In this document: positions 52,676-60,251 of the stretch, piece by piece
Numbering within the stretch: the first letter of the stretch is position 1
Layout of the letters: the number at the start of each line of letters is the position of its first letter
DNA from: Pedobacter steynii
GTDB lineage: Bacteria; Bacteroidota; Bacteroidia; Sphingobacteriales; Sphingobacteriaceae
Assembly (NCBI RefSeq): GCF_900103665.1
Contig: NZ_FNGY01000007.1
Location: 434,001-498,000, forward strand
Direction: 5' to 3'
DNA length: 64,000 nt
Notes under the pieces: generated by a model
Seen by the model: the letters and a program-made list of their open reading frames with translations, nothing else
Databases searched by the model: none
What the model was told of the DNA's origin: nothing
Made by a program: the position numbers and the translations under genes

Positions 52676-53476
52676 TTAGTTCAGCGATTTAATACTGAAT
52701 ACTTTTGTCGCATAGTTCCCTGCCACAGCAGTCATTGCAGTTGCTTGCGCCGCCCCCACAACAGGAGTCGTCATGACATCCAGTCCGTCGAGTGCTTTGG
52801 CCACATCTACATTAAGGACCAGGTGGCTTGATGTCGTAGCATTGATACTTAATGCCTTAGGCAGATCCAGCGCAACGGTTTTGTAATTGGCATTGAGCCC
52901 CGTTTCTATTTTCAATGTTTTCGAGGTTGGCCCTTCTGTTACTTTACCTGTTACAGAAGTAAAAATATAGCTCGTCAGCCACATCCAGGAAACATTCGTC
53001 ATCCCGTTTAAAGGAGACAATTCTCCGGAAAGCAGGCTCAGGTTATCATTGTATTTCGGATCTACACCTACCGAGAATTTAATGGATTTATAATCTCCTG
53101 CCGGAATGTCTTTCAACACGACATCTTCTCTTTTCGTAGCGGGATAAACAGTGGTAGGCAGGTCATTATTAACCCCTTTCAGGTTTATTGCCCCTGTTTC
53201 TTCGAGTAAATAATAAGATCCCGGAACTTTAAATTCTGTGCCATTGCTGCCGACAAGAACCACATTACTGATCCAATACCTGAATTTATTGAAATTATAG
53301 GTTTTTCCGGAAGCAGTAAAGTCGGTATTGAGGGCAAAGTCCTGATTCCCAAAGACTGCATCAAAGCTCAGGGTTGTTTTTCCATTTGCATCGATTGCAT
53401 TAATCGGGTCTTTATCTTTTGAACAGGCGGTAAATAAGAGTACTGATAAGCTAAGAATGGTTGATATTTTCTTCAT
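52676..53476 (-). CDS. MbnP-like copper-binding lipoprotein, copy 2
   Basis: A 266-residue lipoprotein (VLLFTACSKDKDPIN). It follows the MbnP layout: TLSFDAVFGNQDFALNTDFTASGKTYNFNKFRYWISNVVLV, DYKSIKFSVGVDPKYND and MTNVSWMWLTSYIFTSVTG. SWMWLTSY supplies the Trp pair expected for modification, though it lacks the Gly-Met-Tyr-Trp start of copy 1. It is the first gene of the four-gene MbnP/MbnH unit; the 198 bases upstream contain only low-complexity A-rich sequence and a loose dyad near 53630-53650. Confidence 0.82.
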   Translation of the reverse strand: MKKISTILSLSVLLFTACSKDKDPINAIDANGKTTLSFDAVFGNQDFALNTDFTASGKTYNFNKFRYWISNVVLVGSNGTEFKVPGSYYLLEETGAINLKGVNNDLPTTVYPATKREDVVLKDIPAGDYKSIKFSVGVDPKYNDNLSLLSGELSPLNGMTNVSWMWLTSYIFTSVTGKVTEGPTSKTLKIETGLNANYKTVALDLPKALSINATTSSHLVLNVDVAKALDGLDVMTTPVVGAAQATAMTAVAGNYATKVFSIKSLN

Positions 53477-53674
53477 TTGATTTGAAATTATTGGTCATAC
53501 CTCTCCCATTCCATCGGAATGAGCTTGCGGGTAAGATTTTAAAAAAAATTGATAATTTTGGTTACAGCCAGCCCGTCCGGCGTTACCAAACATCAGGACA
53601 TTTTCATACACAGGATATCCTCCGAAATGACGGTGATCCCCTGAGGTGACGAAAAAAGAAAACTAAGCTGTTAA

Positions 53675-54067
53675 CTAAGCGGGAATGAAGAAAACCGCGG
53701 GTGGAGGGTGAAGGATTTCCGTGGTACTTTCCGGCAGGTGGAAAGGTCTTTCTTTTGAAAAATCTGTTCTGATAAACCAGGCAGGAAAAACAAGCAATAC
53801 ATTTGACTTCATGAAGAAGGAATCTCCTGCATTTTTCTTTTGTGCTTCTCTTTCCTGTCGTTTCTCTTTTTCTTCTGCCTGTCTGAGTTTATTGGTCAGG
53901 TAACATTTACCATTGCAATGCATTTCCGGTTTGTCCCTGTTTTCGCAAAGTGTATTGGCAATGTATTGCTGGTTGAGTTCAAAACCCGCATAGATGAAGA
54001 CCCTGCTGAACTGAGTCAGCAGTATCATGGTCAACAAAAACATAGCGGTAAAACTCCTGAACATCAT
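53675..54067 (-). CDS. Small exported Cys-motif protein, copy A
   Basis: A 130-residue protein with a hydrophobic N-terminus (residues 5-27). The core is NTLCENRDKPEMHCNGKCYLTNKL, followed by a charged helix (RQAEEKEKRQEREAQKK) and a Pro-rich end. The same C-x5-8-H-C-N-G-K-C-Y-L core occurs in the protein at 55574-55948. Such proteins are frequent next to copper or iron genes in Bacteroidota, but I know no defined role. Cys-Cys-Cys-His spacing suits metal binding. Its start touches the stop of the YHS gene. Confidence 0.72.
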   Translation of the reverse strand: MMFRSFTAMFLLTMILLTQFSRVFIYAGFELNQQYIANTLCENRDKPEMHCNGKCYLTNKLRQAEEKEKRQEREAQKKNAGDSFFMKSNVLLVFPAWFIRTDFSKERPFHLPESTTEILHPPPAVFFIPA

Positions 54068-54328
54068 TTATTTCTTAAGGTATTTGTCCGGATTGCTTAC
54101 AAAATTCTTTTTACAGCTTGCGCTGCAAAAGCCATAAACGGTCTTATTATGCGTTTGCGTAAGGGTGATTCCCTTTTTCACTTTCATTCCGCAAACCGGA
54201 TCTCTGGCATCAGTTTTCAAGGTGTCTGTCTGGGCTTGCGGAGCAGAAAACAGCTCCGGGTTTCCGGAGGATTTAAAGGCAGCGCTACTGAGTAAAAGCA
54301 GCACCATACAGGTTATCAGTTTTTTCAT
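54068..54328 (-). CDS. YHS-domain metal-binding protein
   Basis: An 86-residue exported protein. A signal peptide (MKKLITCMVLLLLSSAAFKS) is followed by a YHS domain at about residues 43-84: ARDPVCGMKVKKGITLTQTH, YGFCSASCKKNF. The three Cys plus Met and His can bind copper or iron. It overlaps SCO1 by four bases. Periplasmic YHS proteins typically carry heavy metals between partners. Confidence 0.88.
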   Translation of the reverse strand: MKKLITCMVLLLLSSAAFKSSGNPELFSAPQAQTDTLKTDARDPVCGMKVKKGITLTQTHNKTVYGFCSASCKKNFVSNPDKYLKK

Positions 54329-54963
54329 TTCTTATACTCGTTTAATAAAATATCCATGTCTTCCATGAGTTTTTTGACTTCTTTATCCAGGGTTCCGTCA
54401 TAGGCACCCCTCATGCGTTTTTCTTTATCTATCAGGATGAGGTATCCCTGGTGCATAAAACCACCGGGTGCTTTATTGTCTTCCTTTGCTGCAACGAGAT
54501 AATTGCGTTCAGCAAGGGCATAAATCTCTTCCTTGGTTCCCCAAAGGTATTCCCACTGGGTTCCTTTGACACCTAATTTATCCGCATAGGCTTTCATTCT
54601 CGAAGGAACGTCATACTTCACATCAATGGTATGAGAAGCCAGTTTCACTTCCGGATTGCCTTCATACTTCTTATACACCTTTAATAAGTTGCGGTGCATG
54701 GTCGGACAAATGGTTGGACAGGAGGTGAAAAAGAAATCCGCCACATAGATCGCTCCATTGAAGTCTTTATCCGTTACAGCCACACTATCCTGATTTAAGA
54801 GTTTAAATGTGGGAATCGTTCTAAAAACAGTATCTATCACTGTTTTACCATCAACCACCTTCTCCTGTTGTTCCATTTGCAGAAATGGCAGGCGTTTTGG
54901 CTTTTCTTTACAGCTAAAAAGAAACAAAAGAAAAAAGGAAAGACAGGTTATGTTTAATCTCAT
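54325..54963 (-). CDS. SCO1/SenC-type copper chaperone or thiol reductase
   Basis: A 212-residue lipoprotein (LFLFSCKEKPKRL) with a thioredoxin fold. The copper site Cys-x3-Cys is in FFFTSCPTICPTMHRNL, and the distal His is in GGFMHQGYLILIDKE. SCO1 proteins load CuA or cbb3-type copper centres or keep thiols reduced. This one is tightly linked with YHS and the 144-residue lipoprotein (TAATG junction at 54963). Together they form the upstream half of the copper-type cluster. Confidence 0.92.
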   Translation of the reverse strand: MRLNITCLSFFLLFLFSCKEKPKRLPFLQMEQQEKVVDGKTVIDTVFRTIPTFKLLNQDSVAVTDKDFNGAIYVADFFFTSCPTICPTMHRNLLKVYKKYEGNPEVKLASHTIDVKYDVPSRMKAYADKLGVKGTQWEYLWGTKEEIYALAERNYLVAAKEDNKAPGGFMHQGYLILIDKEKRMRGAYDGTLDKEVKKLMEDMDILLNEYKK

Positions 54964-55397
54964 TATTTTTTGAATTTACTGAGGTAAGCTTCTGATGATT
55001 TGATTTCTTTTTTGTAGAGGCTGTCTACGCGCTGAATTTTCGCTTTTTCTGCCTTGAAATATTTGACAGATTCTTCGTTTGATTTACCTGTTACATCAGG
55101 TTCAAACTTGTGCATCCAATCGTTCATGCTGTCTTCGGCCGTAGTCAGGTCCTGCAGCAAAGCTTTCATCGATTCTTTTTCTTTTAGGGTATCCAGATCA
55201 GGATATTTCGCTTTCAGCCCCTTCAGGTCTTTCAATAAGGTATCCAGCTTCATCTGGTAGTTAACGATGGCCGTTTGATCACCCATTACCAGGTCATGAA
55301 ACTTCATCACTTCATCGCGTTCTTTTTTGTAATCTGCGGTTTGCGTACATGCTGCGGCTCCAAGAGCCAGCAGGACTATTCCAACTAATTTCTTCAT
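54963..55397 (-). CDS. Helical lipoprotein upstream of SCO1, function unknown
   Basis: The start is taken at ATG 55397 (MKKLVGIVLLALGAAACTQTAD), which gives a clean lipoprotein signal with Cys18; an upstream in-frame start adds an unlikely leader. The mature part is almost entirely helical and charged (YKKERDEVMKFHDLVMGDQTAIVNYQMKLDTLLKDLKGLK) with a WMHKF element at about 110. The Met and His residues (MKFHDLVMGD) could bind copper. It resembles short viral A-type-inclusion-like or coiled-coil lipoproteins common in SCO operons. It shares its stop with the SCO1 start. Confidence 0.7.
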   Translation of the reverse strand: MKKLVGIVLLALGAAACTQTADYKKERDEVMKFHDLVMGDQTAIVNYQMKLDTLLKDLKGLKAKYPDLDTLKEKESMKALLQDLTTAEDSMNDWMHKFEPDVTGKSNEESVKYFKAEKAKIQRVDSLYKKEIKSSEAYLSKFKK

Positions 55398-55573
55398 CTT
55401 AATTTTTAAAAATATTCGGGTATGGTTAGCGATCAGCGTTCCAACAGGCTGCATAAGGGCAATTCAAAGGATATAAATAACCTTCTCCCTGCTGCGCCTG
55501 AAAAATAACTGATTTCTAATGTAAGGTTAAGTATTCGCCTGAAATCTGACCATGAGGGCCAGCAATTCCGGGA

Positions 55574-55948
55574 CTATATACTCAATTGCGGAGGGTGGAA
55601 AATCGAATTCAAAATAGATTGCGGCATTCCTGTAGACAGCGGAATATGAAAATGAATTTCCGCGAAGGCATATTGTTTAAATTCCAGGGTGTTGACTACG
55701 ATGGCATCCTGAATGGGTGTTTTCTGCGCTTGTCTTTCCTGTTTCTGTTCTTTGTCCTGCGCCTGCTTTAACTTGTTCATTAAATAGCACTTTCCATTAC
55801 AGTGAAGCTGGGGTTTATCTTTATTCACACAAAGCTCGGCAGCGATGTATTTTTTGTTCATTTCAAAACCAGCGAACACAAAGGCATTGGAGAAGTTTAC
55901 CGTAAGTAAACTCAACAAAAGCAATATGGCTGTTGGTTTGATTAACAT
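55574..55948 (-). CDS. Small exported Cys-motif protein, copy B
   Basis: The start is set at ATG 55948 (MLIKPTAILLLLSLLTVNF), directly at the hydrophobic segment; 124 residues result. The core AELCVNKDKPQLHCNGKCYLMNKLKQAQ, followed by KEQKQERQAQ, is clearly homologous to the protein at 53675-54067. It stands at the head of the SCO1/YHS unit, separated from the lipoprotein gene by 176 bases without other genes. Copper or haem-linked function is suspected from neighbours only. Confidence 0.72.
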   Translation of the reverse strand: MLIKPTAILLLLSLLTVNFSNAFVFAGFEMNKKYIAAELCVNKDKPQLHCNGKCYLMNKLKQAQDKEQKQERQAQKTPIQDAIVVNTLEFKQYAFAEIHFHIPLSTGMPQSILNSIFHPPQLSI

Positions 55949-55994
55949 TGGCGCAAAGATAGGGAACAATTACCGGGATTTACCAGATAAAGCA

Positions 55995-56022
55995 TAAAAA
56001 AAGCAGGCCGGAGCCTGCTTTT
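55995..56022 (-). terminator. Terminator after the thioesterase gene
   Basis: On the minus strand AAGCAGGC-TCCG-GCCTGCTT (56020-56001) is a perfect stem followed by a run of T residues. It separates the thioesterase gene from the copper-type cluster. Confidence 0.8.
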
Positions 56023-56029
56023 CAATTGA

Positions 56030-56416
56030 TTATTTCAATATTTTTATTGGTTTCTTGTGTTCGTCAATCGCCACAAAAGAAAACTCTCCTGTAACGGCCT
56101 TTTCCCGGTCTTCAGAATACATTTGTTCAATGTAAATCTCTACCCGTACCTTCAGACTGGTATTTCCGATATGACTTACCGTGCCGATCAGCTCTACAAT
56201 TGTTCCTGCAGGGATCGGTTTCTTGAAATCAATCCGGTCACTACTTACGGTTACCATGATTTGTCTGCTGAAACGGGTGGCCGTAATAAAGGCTACTTCA
56301 TCCATCATGTGCATGGCTGTCCCGCCAAATAAGGTATCGTAATGATTGGTGGTATTGGGAAACACGGCTTTAAAAATGCGTGTTTCCGACGCTTTAATTT
56401 TATCTTCTACTGTCAT
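56030..56416 (-). CDS. Hotdog-fold acyl-CoA thioesterase
   Basis: A 128-residue single hotdog domain of the YciA/acyl-CoA hydrolase type. FPNTTNHYDTLFGGTAMHMMDEVAFITATRF contains the conserved Asn-His and Gly-Gly-Asp/Glu-type active-site helix. TVSSDRIDFKKPIPAGTIVEL follows. It is cytoplasmic and hydrolyses acyl-CoA esters; the chain length is unknown. It follows fabH on the same strand after a 34-base gap. Confidence 0.88.
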   Translation of the reverse strand: MTVEDKIKASETRIFKAVFPNTTNHYDTLFGGTAMHMMDEVAFITATRFSRQIMVTVSSDRIDFKKPIPAGTIVELIGTVSHIGNTSLKVRVEIYIEQMYSEDREKAVTGEFSFVAIDEHKKPIKILK

Positions 56417-56450
56417 TTATTTTTCTTTAACACTCATTCTAAGGGAAAAT

Positions 56451-57455
56451 CTATTTCCCTCTTAGTTTGCCCCATTTTAAATAGGTAGCACCCCATGAGA
56501 ATCCTGCTCCAAAAGCGGTTAATAATAGTTTATCACCATATTTGAAGTCATCTTTAAAATCCCATAAGCACAATGGAATCGTTGCTGCAGTGGTATTTCC
56601 GTACCTGCTGATGTTGACCTTCACCTGTGATTCGGTAAGGTTCAATTGCTCCCCTACCGCCTGAATGATCCTTAAATTTGCCTGGTGAGGAATCAGATAG
56701 TTGATTTGTTTAATGTCTAAGTCATTTGCCCTCAGGATCTCTCTGCAAGTATCCGTCATGCCTTGAATCGCTGCTTTAAATACAACGCGGCCATCCTGAC
56801 GGACATAATGTAAGTTCTGATCCAGCGTATCCTGCGATGCGGGATATTTGGAACCTCCGGCAGTAACGATCAGGTTTTCCTTCCCACTGCCATCTGTTCT
56901 GAAATAACTATCGATTAATCCTACTTCTTCTTCTGTTTGTTCCAATAAAACCGCTCCGGCACCATCACCAAAAAGAATGCAGGTATTGCGGTCTTTATAG
57001 TTGACGATCGAACTGTTTTTATCCGCACCAATCACCACTACACGTTTACAACGTCCGCTTTCGATCATGCTTGCCCCAAGGGTCAAAGCATAAAGGAAAC
57101 CGCTGCAGGCAGCATTGGTATCTATTCCCCAGGCATTCTTTAATCCTGCTTTTTCACACACCATACTTCCTGTAGAGACCATCACATAGTCCGGAGTAGA
57201 GGTGGATACAATCACACAGTCAATTTCGTCAGGGTGTACATTTCCATCTTCAAGCAATTTTTTCAAGGCATTCGTCGCCAGGTCCGAAGTTGCCACATTG
57301 GCATCGTTCACGATTCTTCTCTCCCTGATCCCGGTTCTGGAAACGATCCATTCATCATTCGTTTCCACCATTTTTTCCAGGTCCTTGTTGCTCAAAACAG
57401 TTTCCGGAACATAACCCCCAACTCCGGTTATCACCGCATTTTTACGTATTCTCAT
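56451..57455 (-). CDS. fabH: 3-oxoacyl-ACP synthase III
   Basis: Condenses acyl-CoA with malonyl-ACP to start fatty acid synthesis. The catalytic triad is visible: Cys in DTNAACSGFLYALTLGAS, His in YLIPHQANLRIIQAV and Asn in SRYGNTTAATIPLCLW. The start is ATG 57455 (MRIRKNAVITGVGGYVPETV), the usual FabH N-terminus; the upstream in-frame codons overlap the metE terminator. The protein has 334 residues, normal for FabH. It precedes the thioesterase. Confidence 0.95.
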   Translation of the reverse strand: MRIRKNAVITGVGGYVPETVLSNKDLEKMVETNDEWIVSRTGIRERRIVNDANVATSDLATNALKKLLEDGNVHPDEIDCVIVSTSTPDYVMVSTGSMVCEKAGLKNAWGIDTNAACSGFLYALTLGASMIESGRCKRVVVIGADKNSSIVNYKDRNTCILFGDGAGAVLLEQTEEEVGLIDSYFRTDGSGKENLIVTAGGSKYPASQDTLDQNLHYVRQDGRVVFKAAIQGMTDTCREILRANDLDIKQINYLIPHQANLRIIQAVGEQLNLTESQVKVNISRYGNTTAATIPLCLWDFKDDFKYGDKLLLTAFGAGFSWGATYLKWGKLRGK

Positions 57456-57475
57456 TCTGTGTGCTGTATCTATTA

Positions 57476-57504
57476 AAACAGGCAAGCGTACCACTTGCCT
57501 GTTT
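57476..57504. terminator. Terminator between metE and fabH
   Basis: AAACAGGCAAG (57476-57486) and CTTGCCTGTTT (57494-57504) form a perfect 11-base-pair stem with a 7-base loop. On the minus strand, the direction of metE, four T residues followed by AATA come after it. A longer T-run lies on the plus-strand side. Confidence 0.75.
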
Positions 57505-57512
57505 GATTTTTT

Positions 57513-59831
57513 TTACAAAGTTACGGCTTCTTCAACATATTCCCGCAGTACTTTTGCAGCAGCGACCATTTCTGTCAATGCTTTTTTTGTTTCGTCCCAG
57601 TGTCTGGTCTTCAAACCGCAATCCGGATTCACCCAAAGTTGTGCCGAAGGAATCACAGCACGTGCCTTTTCCAACAGAAAAACCATCTCTTCTTTGGCCG
57701 GAACGCGGGGCGAATGAATATCGTAAACCCCTGGTCCTATTTCATTTGGATATTTAAAGTCGGCAAAAGCATCCAGTAACTCCATTTGAGAACGGGAACA
57801 TTCAATTGTGATGACATCCGCATCCATGTCTGCGATATTTTGAATAATGTCATTAAATTCAGAATAGCACATATGGGTATGAATTTGTGTTTCATCCTGT
57901 ACTCCACTGGCAGAAATGCGGAAAGCACGTACTGCCCAATGCAAATAATTCTGCCAATCGGCCTTTCTCAAAGGCAAACCTTCGCGAATTGCAGGCTCAT
58001 CAATCTGAATAATTTTTATTCCTGCGCTTTCCAGATCCACCACCTCATCTCTGATCGCCAATGCAATCTGGGTACAGGTTTCGGAGCGTGGCTGATCATT
58101 ACGTACAAAAGACCATTGCAAAATCGTAACCGGACCGGTTAACATTCCTTTTACCCATTTATCCGTCAGCGATTGCGCAAAGGACGACCACCTGATCGTC
58201 ATCGGTGCCGGACGGTGAACATCTCCATAAATGATGGGTGGTTTCACACACCTGCTGCCATAACTTTGGACCCATCCATTTTTCGTGAAGGTAAATCCAG
58301 CCAGCTGCTCCCCAAAATATTCCACCATGTCATTGCGCTCAAATTCACCGTGAACGAGTACATCAATCCCTGTTTCTTCCTGAAAGATGATCGTTTCTTT
58401 CGTTTCCTTTTCAATCAGTGCATCATATGCTTCCTGACTCAGTTCTCCTTTTTTGAACCTGGCCCTCCAGCTTCTCACTTCTGCCGTTTGCGGAAATGAA
58501 CCGATGGTGGTGGTCGGGAAGGAAGGTAATTTCAAGGCTTCTCTTTGAACAACACTTCTTGAGGCATAAGGATGCAAACGCTGCTCATCTTTTACAGTAA
58601 TTCCTGACACCCTTTGTTTTACGCCAGGGTTATGGATTAAAGTTGAAGTTTTCCTGTTGTTATTCGCCTGGTCATTACTTTCCAGCTTCGCTTGTACCTG
58701 GGCATCGCCTTCCGCCAATTGCTTTAAGGTCACGATCTCTTCTACTTTCTGCTTCGCAAAAGATAGCCATTGTTTAATTTCAGGTGTTAGTGTAGCCTCA
58801 TTGGTTTCCAGATCAAGGTCACATGGAGAATGGATCAGGGAACAGGAAGGGCTAATGATCAGACGGCTCGCACCAATCTTTTCTTTTGCGGTTTCAACTA
58901 ACTGAAGCGAAGCGCGGAAATCATTTTTCCAGATGTTGCGGCCATCCACCACACCGATAGAAAGGACAAGATTGGCGGGAATTGCAGCCAGCACCGTCGA
59001 TAATTGTTCCGGATTCCTCACAAGATCAATATGTAAAGCATGTACAGGAAGTCCAACGGTCAGTTCTGTATTGTCTTTTAAGGCCTCGAAATAGGTAGCC
59101 AGTAAAGTTTTAAGTTTAGGGAACTGTTTTTTGATCTCTGCATACACATATTTAAATGCCGCTTTATCTTTCTCTGTCAGGTCTAAAGAAAGGAATGGTT
59201 CATCAAACTGTACCCATTCTACCTGTTGTGCTTCCAGTTTTTTAAGGATCTCGATGTAGACTGGTAATAGGTTTTTGATCAGGTCAATCCGATCAAAACC
59301 GGACTCTTTCTCTTTACCCAACAATAAGTAAGATACCGGGCCAATCAGGACTGGCTTGGTTTGAATGCCCAGTCTTTTGCTCTCATTGTATTCATCCAGC
59401 AATTTAGTGGAGAACAGTTTGAACTGTTGATCTTTGGTGAATTCCGGTACGATATAATGATAATTGGTATCAAACCATTTGGTCATTTCCATTGCCGTGA
59501 TGTCCAATCCTTCTTTTTGATAACCTCTGGCCATCGCAAAGTAAAGGTCCAACTCTGTATTTGACTTGTTCAGGATCACCTCATGGTAACGCTTAGGAAT
59601 GGCACCTACGGTAAGGGACAAATCCAATACCTGATCATAAAATGAGAAGTCGTTGGAAGGAATCAGGTCGATCCCTTTCTCTTTTTGCAGTTCCCAGTTC
59701 TGCCGGCGGATGTTTTTTCCTACCTGTACCAGATTTTGAAGGGTACTTTTCCCTGCCCAAAATTGCTCACAGGCTTTTTTGAGTTCTCTGTTACTACCTA
59801 TACGCGGGTAGCCTAGATTGTTTGTTAGCAT
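57513..59831 (-). CDS. metE: Cobalamin-independent methionine synthase
   Basis: Transfers the methyl group of methyl-tetrahydrofolate polyglutamate to homocysteine. The N-terminal half starts NNLGYPRIGSNRELKKA, the family signature. The C-terminal barrel has zinc ligands in HTHMCYSEFNDI, TIECSRS and WVNPDCGLKTR. FPTTTIGSFPQTAEVR and IIQIDEPAIREGLPL are further motifs. The 772-residue length is normal. A cobalamin riboswitch lies in the leader, so expression should fall when B12 is available. That implies a B12-dependent MetH elsewhere in the genome. Confidence 0.96.
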   Translation of the reverse strand: MLTNNLGYPRIGSNRELKKACEQFWAGKSTLQNLVQVGKNIRRQNWELQKEKGIDLIPSNDFSFYDQVLDLSLTVGAIPKRYHEVILNKSNTELDLYFAMARGYQKEGLDITAMEMTKWFDTNYHYIVPEFTKDQQFKLFSTKLLDEYNESKRLGIQTKPVLIGPVSYLLLGKEKESGFDRIDLIKNLLPVYIEILKKLEAQQVEWVQFDEPFLSLDLTEKDKAAFKYVYAEIKKQFPKLKTLLATYFEALKDNTELTVGLPVHALHIDLVRNPEQLSTVLAAIPANLVLSIGVVDGRNIWKNDFRASLQLVETAKEKIGASRLIISPSCSLIHSPCDLDLETNEATLTPEIKQWLSFAKQKVEEIVTLKQLAEGDAQVQAKLESNDQANNNRKTSTLIHNPGVKQRVSGITVKDEQRLHPYASRSVVQREALKLPSFPTTTIGSFPQTAEVRSWRARFKKGELSQEAYDALIEKETKETIIFQEETGIDVLVHGEFERNDMVEYFGEQLAGFTFTKNGWVQSYGSRCVKPPIIYGDVHRPAPMTIRWSSFAQSLTDKWVKGMLTGPVTILQWSFVRNDQPRSETCTQIALAIRDEVVDLESAGIKIIQIDEPAIREGLPLRKADWQNYLHWAVRAFRISASGVQDETQIHTHMCYSEFNDIIQNIADMDADVITIECSRSQMELLDAFADFKYPNEIGPGVYDIHSPRVPAKEEMVFLLEKARAVIPSAQLWVNPDCGLKTRHWDETKKALTEMVAAAKVLREYVEEAVTL

Positions 59832-60012
59832 TGTCTTGCTTTTTAATTGATGAAAAGATCAGTTAAAAGTTCTTTGCTGAAATCGCAATGCGGTCGGGAA
59901 GAGAAAAAAAGGAAAAATAAATGTACAGACATACGCATTCCGAAGAAGGTATGTATTGAATATACACCTACCTGACCCATGCTTCAGATCGCGAAAGCAT
60001 TGTCAATTCGGT

Positions 60013-60190
60013 AAAGGCAGGTCTCCTGACTTGTAACATTTTTACCATCCTTCCCATTCCAGGACTGGAACAGTGGATATTCTTGGGTAAAAACCTTTTT
60101 GTGTTACTTACAGTTGCGCGACAGCTCGTGATTTACACACGATTCCCTATTAATCTACAGCTAAGTAAAACCTCTTCCGGTTGATGAAGA
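60013..60190 (-). promoter_or_regulatory. Cobalamin riboswitch in the metE leader
   Basis: On the minus strand AAGTCAGGAGACCTGCC (60032-60016) matches the B12 box. Upstream, AATAGGGAATCG, GTGTAAATCACGAGC and CGCGCAACTGTAAG match the conserved core of the cobalamin riboswitch in the right order. P1 can form between AGGT near 60170 and ACCT in the B12 box. Between the riboswitch and metE, a stem at 59948-59972 (GGTATGTAT with ATACACCTACC) may be the expression platform. The other bases of this 420-base gap show nothing further. Confidence 0.9.
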
Positions 60191-60251
60191 AATAAAGTAA
60201 AGAACTTATCAGCTATAAAGGTAAGGAAAAATCTAACTCCCCTGGTATACC

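Noticed and set aside
49621-53476. A methanobactin biosynthesis locus
   Set aside because: MbnB, MbnC and a Cys-containing precursor peptide are absent; only MbnP and MbnH relatives are present.
53840-54295. A 151-codon plus-strand frame across two small genes
   Set aside because: The minus-strand genes (YHS protein and Cys-motif protein) are supported by conserved motifs; this frame is their shadow.
57456-57494. Upstream start of fabH
   Set aside because: The added residues lie in the metE-fabH terminator region and homologues start at MRIRKNAVITG.
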